A stretch of 64,000 nucleotides of DNA, taken from positions 5,430,501 to 5,494,500 of the forward strand of contig NZ_CP136422.1 in the NCBI RefSeq assembly GCF_034355335.1. The letters are read 5' to 3'. The notes under the pieces were generated by a model. That model saw only the letters and a program-made list of their open reading frames with translations, was not told where the DNA came from and searched no databases. Shown here one piece after another: positions 8,015 through 16,296 of this stretch. A program made the position numbers and the translations under genes. How positions within the stretch are numbered: the stretch's first letter is position 1; each line of letters begins with the position of its first letter. Source of the stretch: Blautia coccoides (lineage in GTDB: Bacteria; Bacillota; Clostridia; Lachnospirales; Lachnospiraceae).

Positions 8015-9046
8015 TTATTGAAGTTCCTCCCAAGTTTTACCGTCCAGGTCAGAAGCAATTTTCTCAGTGTCCGGCATTGTTTTATACTTTAACATTTCCG
8101 CAAGGTTGAAAAATTTACTCTTTTGGATTGGATTTTTACTGTTTTTTCTAAAATCTATTGGATAAAACTTTTCTACCATAAAATATCTATGACATACTGA
8201 CCGAAGGTTGTATCCATAGTCCCTTGCACGATGAATTGCCTCATTAATCCTATCTACCTCATCCTGTTTGACCGGTTCACTATTTTCAGAATGATATGTC
8301 ATCTCACCATTAACTTCTACGGCTAGAATCGTTTTTTGCAACTTGCCAATAGCCCGGATACTTTTATCTTTATAGAGTCCCACGTATCCATGATCAGAAT
8401 ATTTTCGTTCAGCCTGATCATAATACAGATTCAGATCCAGATTATCCTGAAACGTCGTTCCTGCCACTATTGCTCTCATCCATTTATAGCGGTCCGGTAT
8501 CAGTTTCTCATCAAAACAATAGTTTTTGAAATCTTCCAAGACAGCCATGATTTCTGTATCTCTCTCATCAATCACTTCTTCTATTGCTTCTACAAGTTGC
8601 TCAAAAGTCAGATTTACATGCTTAATCGGGTGAACAAGTCGATCCATATTCTCTTTATTGAACTTTTTTAGTTCTTCTTCCAACTCATCAGATAGTTGTC
8701 TCTTCATCGGTTTCGGGTCAATCGTCAACAATACTTTAATATCTTCTGCGCCAAACTGATTAAGATGATTTACCAACTGCTGCTTTGTAAACTGATTATA
8801 CAATTTTGTTTCTACAACTATCTTAAAACTCTTCTGGCTGATCACTGCATCCGGTACACTCTCATCGCCTGCGACCTGTAAATCAAATGTAATTTCCGGA
8901 CTTTCTTTTTCTCCGAGAATAAGTGAGTTCAACATCAGAAAAAAACGATCCGCATTATAATTATATAACCGTGATAACATCAGCATCGTATTGGATGTAT
9001 CTACATTCTCTTTTGAATGATATCTCTGAAAATAATGTATCTGCAT
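8015..9046 (-). CDS. PD-(D/E)XK nuclease superfamily protein
   Basis: A 343-aa protein. Residues 50-90 (ESVPDAVISQKSFKIVVETK) give the Asp and the ExK of a PD-(D/E)XK active site, followed by helix LVNHLNQF and strand IKVLLTIDPKP, the usual core order. The C-terminal half is unassigned. It resembles the nuclease proteins found next to restriction and other defence genes. It follows the 278-aa gene by 16 bases and precedes the 510-aa gene by about 20 bases, so it is co-transcribed with the methylase/helicase genes. Confidence 0.7.
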   Translation of the reverse strand: MQIHYFQRYHSKENVDTSNTMLMLSRLYNYNADRFFLMLNSLILGEKESPEITFDLQVAGDESVPDAVISQKSFKIVVETKLYNQFTKQQLVNHLNQFGAEDIKVLLTIDPKPMKRQLSDELEEELKKFNKENMDRLVHPIKHVNLTFEQLVEAIEEVIDERDTEIMAVLEDFKNYCFDEKLIPDRYKWMRAIVAGTTFQDNLDLNLYYDQAERKYSDHGYVGLYKDKSIRAIGKLQKTILAVEVNGEMTYHSENSEPVKQDEVDRINEAIHRARDYGYNLRSVCHRYFMVEKFYPIDFRKNSKNPIQKSKFFNLAEMLKYKTMPDTEKIASDLDGKTWEELQ

Positions 9047-9062
9047 ACAGCACCTCCCAGTA

Positions 9063-9899
9063 TCAGCTGTTTTTAGTAGACTTCTGAAAACGGGCAGATT
9101 CTACCCATTTTCTAAACTCCCAGTCCAATGGTACCTCGTCTATCACTTCCATAAGCATTTGCTCATAATCCAAGTAAACCTGATAATCTGATATTCTGCT
9201 CCAAGCAGTAGTCAAAACAGGTACCCCATACTGTTTCTTGGCGATATCCATAATATAATTGTCCAATGGAATATGTAAGAAACGGTAGAATGGTTCCACT
9301 ACATCCGGCACAAGCACATATAAATACTTCAACGTCATATTCACCCATTTTTGTGCCTGTCCGATATAGAATTCTATTCCCTCTGCTTCATATTGGTCTA
9401 CTATCAGCTTACAAATTGAATAATGCCACTGTGTATATTTTTCCGAATTATCTACGTCAATCAGTTCTGGTATTCTTTCTTCCAAAAGAACATCAACAGA
9501 CTTTCTCAAAGCGTCTCCATTTTTACCATGAAACCGAATAGTTCTGCACATATCCGTATACGCACTCCGGCTGGCTGCCTCAAACGGATTATCAGTTACT
9601 CCGAAATATAGCATCTTCAAAAACTCTAAAATATTACTATCCACAGTGACCTGATGGGCCTGCATTATTCCTTCTTTTTTCGCAACAATCCGCCTGCAGA
9701 ACTCATCCACTTTCTCCTTTCCATAGTAAGAAAAAGGATCTTCAATAGAATTTCCCATCAAATCCAACCATGGATTGAATATAGCCTGCCCTTTATGATA
9801 AAAGTACACGCATTCTTTCATTGAGAAATACCCATTACGATGAGCGATCCAATCAGACTGCTCCCGTGTATATTCCTTTGCTTTTTCTATATCGTACAC
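9063..9899 (-). CDS. Unknown 278-aa protein of the defence-like operon
   Basis: A helical, aromatic-rich protein without a recognised domain. A distinctive stretch near residues 175-200 reads IEFYIGQAQKWVNMTLKYLY, followed by LHIPLDNYI and a final WSRISDYQVYLDYE. The pattern looks like a conserved small-molecule or nucleic-acid binding pocket, but no function can be named. It starts 25 bases after the 1341-aa helicase gene and is clearly in its operon. Confidence 0.6.
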   Translation of the reverse strand: MYDIEKAKEYTREQSDWIAHRNGYFSMKECVYFYHKGQAIFNPWLDLMGNSIEDPFSYYGKEKVDEFCRRIVAKKEGIMQAHQVTVDSNILEFLKMLYFGVTDNPFEAASRSAYTDMCRTIRFHGKNGDALRKSVDVLLEERIPELIDVDNSEKYTQWHYSICKLIVDQYEAEGIEFYIGQAQKWVNMTLKYLYVLVPDVVEPFYRFLHIPLDNYIMDIAKKQYGVPVLTTAWSRISDYQVYLDYEQMLMEVIDEVPLDWEFRKWVESARFQKSTKNS

Positions 9900-9924
9900 T
9901 ATATTCCTCTTTTCTTAAAACCAC

Positions 9925-12900
9925 TTACTCATGTACTACATATTCCATTGGACGTATTAAAGACGTAATCATTTCTTTTTCGTCTTTTGAGCAATGATAT
10001 CTTTCAAACAAATCATTCTCGCTCCACTCTTTTGTATAGTTAAGAAATGGAACAAATCTAAAGTTTGCTTTTGAAATATTCATTGAAGAATACGTTTCAT
10101 GCAATAAAAATCGGGGCAATTTTAAACAGAAATACTTTGCAAAATTTATAGCTTCTATTTTTGTATCGAAAGCAGCCAAAAGAAGATAAGAATCTGTAAA
10201 TACAGAATTTGGTGGAAGCACTTGTATTGTTGAGATAACTCTATATCCTATTGATGGATCCACGCCAACTTCTCCACCTCTTGGAACAACTTTTCCAATA
10301 ATTACCTTATATTTGGGGATTAAACTATGTTCTTTAATAACATCAGACATCCTAATATATGTAGATGTCATACTATTGCTTTTTTGGCTGCAAAACATAG
10401 CTATATTATATTCTGTAGTTGGTGCATTTTTACCCCTAAAGTCAGAAGGTATTCCGAATACGTTACGAGCATAAACAACCGTGTCCATTTTAACATCATT
10501 ACTGTTCTCAATCTCTTTTATTAGCCTAATTGACTCGTTGTTCCTAATGAAAATATCATATTCATTTAATGGTCTCATCATTGTAGTAACTTTTTCTCCA
10601 CGTATTGAAGTTATTTCACAGTCACCACTGTAGTCACGATCCCAAAGAAAGTAATTAACACCACCCACTATACTGACATTTTTAAACAACATTTCATTAT
10701 CAGTATAATCAACGATTTTTCTCATTGAACGATCAGCTAACATATCCGACCTAAATTGATCTAAACCTTTTCCACCAGAGAACCATCTGGATGGCGTAAC
10801 CATAGATACATATGCTGGATTCAAGGCTTTTGCTTGTGTTACAAAATAATTATAAACCGGTTTCGCACTATAACCTTTTCCGCCACCATCCAAAATCTGA
10901 TACGGCGGATTTCCAACAATTGCATCAAATTTCATAACGTTATTTCCTTTCTTCCAATAATTCTGTCGTAAAACTTTATCCAAAAACATTTGCGGCTTAT
11001 TAGACATTGTATTTATGAGATCATCGAAATAGTGAGCATTGATTTTCCCACCACTATACCCCGTCAAAGTCCTTCTTGTAATAGCCTTTGCCATAGGAGT
11101 TTTACAAATCACAAAAATATTTTCGTCTACTGTCTGTAACCAGATATCTTGCTTATCTTTTATTGTGAGTTCTTCATTAACAAATTCTTGCAATTTTCTT
11201 CTATACACACTATAGGTCACATATAATGGATACAAACCGGTTTTTGAATTTATTTCAAGAATTTGGCTATCCAACTTTCCAAAAATATCAGCAGTTACTT
11301 TTCCACGATCTACAAATCTTGGCTCATCCAATTTACCTTCTTCAGTAAATGTTTCATCATAGAAACAGTATCCACCCAAGCAGTCACTCATATGCATATT
11401 AACGACACGCCATGGAGTCAATACTGTTTCTTTATCTGGATTTTTAAAATAAGAAAATAATCCAGCGATTTTCTTTACCCTTTCCATTGGATCAAGTGTA
11501 TCAGCTTCTTTAGCTATATTACGAATCCGCCGTCCAGCTGCAATAAAAACTTCCTCATCGTAATACTTTTGGAATTCTTTAAATTTACTTTTGGTTATTC
11601 CATTTGGCATAAATTCATTCCAAGAAGAATCATCTACAATATCAACGAAACGATCCAGGGTGATTTCTTCATCATAAGGAATATCTGCACCATATATTAG
11701 CAAAGGCATACGTATAGAAATACCTCGCAGGATACTAATAGCATCATTACGTACTTTCTTTTTCTTTTTCAGTTCTTCAAGTCTGGCTTTCTCCTCTGGT
11801 GTCAGTTCTTTCTTTTTCTTTTTTTCAAGTTTTTCCTTTTCTTCGTACTCTTCATTGGTAAGTCCCTGATCATTAACAGTAATATCATTAGCTTTTGGAG
11901 CTGCCTTTGAGGAACCAATAATTCCTTTCAAATCATCAAAACGTTTAATATCAATGTCAGTAAGTTTGAATAATTCGTCATTATAAAGATTGGTATCATC
12001 AAAACCATTTCGTACAACTTTATCTGCATATGCACGTTTTAATTGCTGCAGAAGCTTTGTTGCACTATATTCTTTCATTTCCGACCCGGATACAGCTATA
12101 ACAGGACAATAATTGAGAAATTTACCCATTAACTGCTTATCACCTATTTTAGTTTTCCCTGATTTTGCAGATACCTGAACAGCACTTGAAACCATTTTAA
12201 GTGTACGGTCAGGCGCAAAATCAAATACATAAGCAGTTTCTTTTATTTTACCGTCTTCATTGCACGGAGACTGTACACGGAAGATAGTCTGCAAGTAGTT
12301 TGCAGCAGATGTAGAATACGATCCGGCGAGCATAAATACAGCTGTCCATTCTTTTACAGTTACCCCTGTAGTCAGCTTTCCACATGAGAGTGTGATTGTA
12401 TATGTATCGTTTTTTTTCGCCTCTTTAATTGCTGCACGAACTTTGGAAAGAGCCTCTTCGGACTTCTCTTCTTCATCTCCATTACCTGCCACATTAACAA
12501 TATCAAACATACCATTTCCAAATACTTCATGTTTTAACATCAATTTTTTTAATGCTCTGGCTTCTTTTACACCTGGAACCATCCAAAGAGAATGCTTAAA
12601 AAGAGAACGGTATTCAGTGTTAGAATATGGATACTGACTGTGTTCATCTTCTGTTGTCATCAGATTAAGAAATGACCAAACATCTGCTTCATGTACAAAA
12701 TCTCCTACCTCTGCACCTTCTGGCATGTCTGCATAATCTTTACTAAAATCTCCAGTGAATGTACGGAAAAACTCATGAAAATTGAAAGCCTTGTCTTCAA
12801 AAGTGATATAATTGCTATTATGTAGCACGTCGCCAAGTGAATATGTATAAATTCTAAGCTCTGGCAGCTCATCATACGGATTGTGATCACCAAAATGTAA

Positions 12901-13950
12901 TTTATCCCATTCAGATTTACATTCCTGTTCCATGATGTAATCCCATGTATATATAGAATTTTCATCATAATCAGTCAAAATATTAAATGGTGTTCCGGAT
13001 AATGCAAGTAGTTTAGTTCCAGATCCATCTTTAAATACTGCCTTTACAGTATCTTCTCCCAGTGCCGTAGTAGTCCCCTCATGTGCTTCATCAACAATTA
13101 CACAATCCCAAACCGTATCAAAAATAATATCATTTTTATCAAACTTTCCGCCAACCTCTGACGAGCCACGTAGGTCTTGTATGGAAGCAAAATAAATAAA
13201 GTTCTTTCCGGAAGAAAGGAGCTTATCAGCAGTATATCCAGTTGCCTTTGAACCGTAAATATAATCCTCTACACCATAAAAAATTTTAGTAAAATCTTCA
13301 TACCATCCAGCATCAACTACAGGTCGGTGTGTCAGAATAATAGTTTTTTTGAATTTGCATTGTTTAACAATTTCCAAGGAAACGAAAGTTTTTCCATATC
13401 TCATTTTTGCATTAATTAAGAAACGGTCAGCTTTTTTAAAATGTTTAACAACTTTTGTAATGCATGCAGCCTGTTCCGGTCTGAAAATAATAGGCGAATG
13501 TTTTACTATATCGGAATTACTCAAATTAGAATAATTCTTCTTAACGGCATCAATGGCTTTTTGAGCAGTCTGCAAATCTACAGAAAACCATTCTTTCCCT
13601 GATGATTCTCCAAGTTGAACGTTAGTATATCCGGAATTTTTCAGTACTTCATGAACATGATGATCTCTGAAGGCTTCAATTTTCAATGTCCCATTCTTAT
13701 CTTTCACTGTTCTCACGGCGATTTCTGAATGGAGAAGATGCGGAGTGAGACCTGCAGTATTAGTATAAGCTCTTATTCTTTTTAAAGCAGCCTGATTTAA
13801 TTCACGACTATTTGGAGTCAACTGGTCAACCGGAGTAACTGTATGTAATGTAGCATCTCCAATTTTGACTAGACCATTATGAGCCTGGTCATCAATTGTG
13901 AATACATAGATTACTTTATATTCAAAAGCATTCTTAAAAGTTGTATCCAT
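9925..13950 (-). CDS. GIY-YIG / SF2 helicase / Eco57I-like methylase fusion
   Basis: A 1341-aa multi-domain protein. Residues about 10-145 look like a T5orf172 GIY-YIG nuclease (IYVFTIDDQAHNGLVKIGDA; later EAFRDHHVHEVL and GKEWFSVDL). Residues 160-640 are an SF2 helicase: Walker A MRYGKT, DEAH box CVIVDEAHEG, motif III LSGTPF, C-terminal lobe with LQTIFRVQSPC. A Lys/Glu-rich linker follows (about 700-750). The C-terminal 340 residues carry the adenine-methylase motif IV AIVGNPPYQ and a specificity-like region, but no AdoMet motif I upstream of it. The missing motif is found in the next gene upstream, so the two probably form one enzyme. It would translocate on DNA and modify or cleave it. It is close in logic to type ISP/type III restriction enzymes. 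Confidence 0.8.
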   Translation of the reverse strand: MDTTFKNAFEYKVIYVFTIDDQAHNGLVKIGDATLHTVTPVDQLTPNSRELNQAALKRIRAYTNTAGLTPHLLHSEIAVRTVKDKNGTLKIEAFRDHHVHEVLKNSGYTNVQLGESSGKEWFSVDLQTAQKAIDAVKKNYSNLSNSDIVKHSPIIFRPEQAACITKVVKHFKKADRFLINAKMRYGKTFVSLEIVKQCKFKKTIILTHRPVVDAGWYEDFTKIFYGVEDYIYGSKATGYTADKLLSSGKNFIYFASIQDLRGSSEVGGKFDKNDIIFDTVWDCVIVDEAHEGTTTALGEDTVKAVFKDGSGTKLLALSGTPFNILTDYDENSIYTWDYIMEQECKSEWDKLHFGDHNPYDELPELRIYTYSLGDVLHNSNYITFEDKAFNFHEFFRTFTGDFSKDYADMPEGAEVGDFVHEADVWSFLNLMTTEDEHSQYPYSNTEYRSLFKHSLWMVPGVKEARALKKLMLKHEVFGNGMFDIVNVAGNGDEEEKSEEALSKVRAAIKEAKKNDTYTITLSCGKLTTGVTVKEWTAVFMLAGSYSTSAANYLQTIFRVQSPCNEDGKIKETAYVFDFAPDRTLKMVSSAVQVSAKSGKTKIGDKQLMGKFLNYCPVIAVSGSEMKEYSATKLLQQLKRAYADKVVRNGFDDTNLYNDELFKLTDIDIKRFDDLKGIIGSSKAAPKANDITVNDQGLTNEEYEEKEKLEKKKKKELTPEEKARLEELKKKKKVRNDAISILRGISIRMPLLIYGADIPYDEEITLDRFVDIVDDSSWNEFMPNGITKSKFKEFQKYYDEEVFIAAGRRIRNIAKEADTLDPMERVKKIAGLFSYFKNPDKETVLTPWRVVNMHMSDCLGGYCFYDETFTEEGKLDEPRFVDRGKVTADIFGKLDSQILEINSKTGLYPLYVTYSVYRRKLQEFVNEELTIKDKQDIWLQTVDENIFVICKTPMAKAITRRTLTGYSGGKINAHYFDDLINTMSNKPQMFLDKVLRQNYWKKGNNVMKFDAIVGNPPYQILDGGGKGYSAKPVYNYFVTQAKALNPAYVSMVTPSRWFSGGKGLDQFRSDMLADRSMRKIVDYTDNEMLFKNVSIVGGVNYFLWDRDYSGDCEITSIRGEKVTTMMRPLNEYDIFIRNNESIRLIKEIENSNDVKMDTVVYARNVFGIPSDFRGKNAPTTEYNIAMFCSQKSNSMTSTYIRMSDVIKEHSLIPKYKVIIGKVVPRGGEVGVDPSIGYRVISTIQVLPPNSVFTDSYLLLAAFDTKIEAINFAKYFCLKLPRFLLHETYSSMNISKANFRFVPFLNYTKEWSENDLFERYHCSKDEKEMITSLIRPMEYVVHE

Positions 13951-13954
13951 GATT

Positions 13955-14905
13955 TCATTCCCCCTTTACCATGGACCGGAATTCGATGCTCTTATTCGAT
14001 CTCCAATCAAATATCCTACATGGGATTTCATCTAACTCCGGTTCTGGCTTTTCTTCCGTATTTTCAATTTCCAATAAATCAAATATTGAAATCTGCTTAT
14101 AAACAGTTTCTGCTAAACTGAAAGGCGCTGTCATAGTAATACCATTCATCTGCCAGATATTCCAGGCAACTATGTTTGCGACTTTCTTTATCTGCAACAA
14201 CGATGGATCTTTTTTCATTCGCTCTTGATAATATTCTATAAATGTATATAACAAATTTTCTCTTGCCAAAAGAACATTATCACCCTGGAAATCATATCCA
14301 TAGCAGCTCTGAAATGCTCTGATTGTCCATTCATACCACTCATCATCATTCTCTGCATTTTCATTTACAATACGAAGTTTTCGATCCAAAAGACCTATTC
14401 TTTCGCTAATAGGAATTTCTTGCCCAGAAACAGTATCGTAACGACTTACCAGATATGGAGCTTCTCCACAGGCTACTTCCATTCTTCTAGCATCAATATA
14501 ATCCTTCCAAACTTTATTTTTAGGAAATTTTACAGGCTCTTTTTTACTACACCACGTTTTATCCTCAGCATGATTAAAAACATCCTGATAACCAAACCAA
14601 GTTGCATCAATAAGATTATTCTGTTCGTTACAAACCCATGACGGTGTAAATACTTCAGCCTTATCTCTGGTACGCTTAATTTTTTCCCCTTCAGTTTTCA
14701 AAATCCTTGGCTGAATTACACAAGAAAATGAACCAGTAATCAAATCCGGAACCATTTCCTGATCAGTATGATACTCTGCTCCGTAGGATATATAATTATC
14801 ACTTCCCCAACGAATAAATTTCTTTGTCGTCTTATCAGAAAGAAGGATTTTTAAAAGGTCTGGGCTGATATCCTTAATGTTTTGTTCTCTAATATCAATC
14901 TCCAT
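13955..14905 (-). CDS. Restriction-system methyltransferase subunit (AdoMet-binding half)
   Basis: A protein of about 316 aa. KRTRDKAEVFTPSWVCNE matches the VFTP motif X of N6-adenine methylases, MEVACGEAPYLVSRYD matches motif I (the AdoMet loop), and GYDFQGDNVLLARENLL resembles the motif II/III area. No NPPY-like motif IV is present; it occurs in the downstream helicase protein only four bases away. The start at MEIDIR is chosen because AAGG stands nine bases upstream. It overlaps the end of the resolvase gene by about 11 bases. It probably supplies the methyl-donor site of a split methylase. Confidence 0.75.
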   Translation of the reverse strand: MEIDIREQNIKDISPDLLKILLSDKTTKKFIRWGSDNYISYGAEYHTDQEMVPDLITGSFSCVIQPRILKTEGEKIKRTRDKAEVFTPSWVCNEQNNLIDATWFGYQDVFNHAEDKTWCSKKEPVKFPKNKVWKDYIDARRMEVACGEAPYLVSRYDTVSGQEIPISERIGLLDRKLRIVNENAENDDEWYEWTIRAFQSCYGYDFQGDNVLLARENLLYTFIEYYQERMKKDPSLLQIKKVANIVAWNIWQMNGITMTAPFSLAETVYKQISIFDLLEIENTEEKPEPELDEIPCRIFDWRSNKSIEFRSMVKGE

Positions 14906-15470
14906 TGACACCATCCTTATACTCTTTAATTAACCGATCCACAGTCGGTCTGCTTACATTTAATTTCTTTGCTATCCCAGATTTTGATATCTCTCTATTC
15001 ATGTACGCATCATAATAGTTTCCGAAATCTTTAATTTCAATACGTTTTCTTCCCTTATAAACACCTTTCTTCTTGGCAATGGCAATACCTTCTGCCTGGC
15101 GTTCAAGAAGATTCTGATGTTCAAATTCATTGATATCTGCAATCATAGCCACCATAAGTTTTCCGTTAGGAGTAGAAGTATCAAGATTTTCCTTCATGCT
15201 TATCAAATGAACATTTTTTTCATTTAATTTCTCAACAATAAATAATAAATCTTTCGTAGATCGAGCCAAACTTGAGAAATTAAAAACATAAACCGTATCT
15301 CCTTCTCTTACCCACTCCAACATATCCCGTAGCTGTTTTCTATCCGTCTTATTTTTTTCATATACCTTATCAGAAAACCATTTATCAATGTGATATTTTT
15401 GTAATGCTTCTGTCTGCCGATCTGCATTTTGATCAACAGATGTAGCTCTTACATATGCTATATTGGCCAT
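14895..15470 (-). CDS. Resolvase/invertase-type serine recombinase
   Basis: A protein of about 191 aa. The N-terminal catalytic domain shows YVRATSVDQNADRQ with the nucleophilic Ser in the RATS segment, and FNFSSLARSTKDL and the MVAMIADINEFEH stretch of small serine recombinases. The C-terminal helix-turn-helix reads GIAKKLNVSRPTVDRLIKEY. Size and order match Tn3-type resolvases. The start at MANIAY follows GGGTGATTGT. It heads the restriction/nuclease operon and has a good promoter plus an imperfect dyad just upstream, so it may both recombine a local site and repress its own operon. Alternatively it is a remnant that mobilised the island. Confidence 0.85.
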   Translation of the reverse strand: MANIAYVRATSVDQNADRQTEALQKYHIDKWFSDKVYEKNKTDRKQLRDMLEWVREGDTVYVFNFSSLARSTKDLLFIVEKLNEKNVHLISMKENLDTSTPNGKLMVAMIADINEFEHQNLLERQAEGIAIAKKKGVYKGRKRIEIKDFGNYYDAYMNREISKSGIAKKLNVSRPTVDRLIKEYKDGVNGD

Positions 15471-15489
15471 ACAATCACCCTCACACAAA

Positions 15490-15518
15490 TTGCAGAATAA
15501 CTATAACTTATGTTGCAA
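15490..15518. promoter_or_regulatory. Imperfect dyad upstream of resolvase (res/operator-like)
   Basis: A 29-base sequence with outer arms TTGCA/TGCAA and inner arms AATAA/TTAT around a CTATAAC centre. It lies between the likely transcription start and the resolvase ATG, the place where resolvases bind subsites and self-repress. Confidence 0.45.
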
Positions 15519-15528
15519 TCTGTAAAAT

Positions 15529-15557
15529 ATTATATCATAATGACCCTATGTTTACAA
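15529..15557 (-). promoter_or_regulatory. Promoter of the resolvase/restriction operon
   Basis: On the minus strand TTGTAA (15552-15557) and TATAAT (15529-15534) are separated by exactly 17 bases, a close match to a sigma-A promoter, about 60 bases before the resolvase start. Confidence 0.6.
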
Positions 15558-15627
15558 TCCGAGGACACTTTCTAATGCACGTTTAACGCTTAATAACACG
15601 TACCCTATTTTACAGAATCATCTTGTG

Positions 15628-15933
15628 TTACTGAATAATAAAATCACTAAATCCCAAAACATACTTCTCATAATCCACCCTAATCAGCTCCGACTTTCCA
15701 ACTGTTTTCGCTGACTTGTATGCTATATGACCAATAAATCCAACATAATTCAACGACCAATCCCGATTTACTACATATAAATCACTAATCGTCTTACTTG
15801 TTGGTTTTTCACCATCACCAAAAGAAAAACCCTCTGCCTCAGCATCTAAAAGAAACTTCTTGGCAACAGTTTCATTTCTTAAATACACATACACTCGTCC
15901 ATCCATTTTACTTAATTCTGTGATCGTATTCAT
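15628..15933 (-). CDS. Unknown 101-aa protein behind a riboswitch-like leader
   Basis: A small alpha/beta protein with no recognised domain, no signal peptide and no membrane segment. It is preceded by a strong GGAGGT ribosome binding site and, about 40-170 bases upstream, by a structured leader RNA with an intrinsic terminator. The gap to the resolvase gene (about 160 bases) contains a separate promoter, so it may be a stand-alone unit. Its expression should follow the ligand of the leader; the function is open. Confidence 0.65.
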   Translation of the reverse strand: MNTITELSKMDGRVYVYLRNETVAKKFLLDAEAEGFSFGDGEKPTSKTISDLYVVNRDWSLNYVGFIGHIAYKSAKTVGKSELIRVDYEKYVLGFSDFIIQ

Positions 15934-15972
15934 TCTTTACCTCCAAAATATAGATTTAACCTAAAAAGAGGC

Positions 15973-16002
15973 AAAAAATAACACCCATCGATACCGAGGG
16001 TG
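15973..16002 (-). terminator. Intrinsic terminator of the leader RNA
   Basis: On the minus strand CACCC and GGGTG (15982-16002) form a stem around a 11-base loop followed by TTATTTTTT. It is placed between the aptamer-like region and the 101-aa gene, the arrangement of a transcription attenuator. Confidence 0.7.
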
Positions 16003-16021
16003 ATACAAAAAATCGAATATA

Positions 16022-16106
16022 ATCCCCATCGGTCAAGCATTAGCACCTTACCTTTCAAAGCAGGTTGCTGTGCGGTCAACGAGCTTGTCTCTCACGCACT
16101 CTCTAT
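16022..16106 (-). ncRNA. Candidate SAM-I/SAM-IV-clan riboswitch-like aptamer
   Basis: Read on the minus strand, GTGCG and CGCAC enclose a helix with an internal GAG/CTC stem, followed by CAGCAACCTGC and, 11 bases later, AAGGTGCTAATGC. The GCAACC...AAGGTGCTAA pair of strands is the hallmark P3/core of SAM-I-clan riboswitches. The 5' part is shorter than classical SAM-I (no GGAGGGA box is seen), so it may be a SAM-I/IV variant, a distant relative or a different motif. CCTAT near the 5' end can pair with ATGGG at the 3' end as a weak P1. A terminator follows directly. Confidence 0.5.
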
Positions 16107-16223
16107 AGGTTTGTTTAATTCTAACCCAATAAATGAGACAAGTCAATTATTTTTTATCAAGCAGTTACGTTAAATTACTTTCAATAACTAATTAACCATA
16201 AATAAAGAGATTATATTTCAATA

Positions 16224-16258
16224 AAAAAAGAGACTACCCAACCAATGGTAATCTCTCT
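16224..16258 (-). terminator. Terminator after the polyvalent protein gene
   Basis: On the minus strand AGAGATTACC pairs with GGGTAGTCTCT around a short loop, followed by TTTTTTT, 38 bases beyond the stop codon at 16297. Confidence 0.65.
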
Positions 16259-16296
16259 CATATTTATGTGACAAGGTTTCTTTATATTCTACATGC

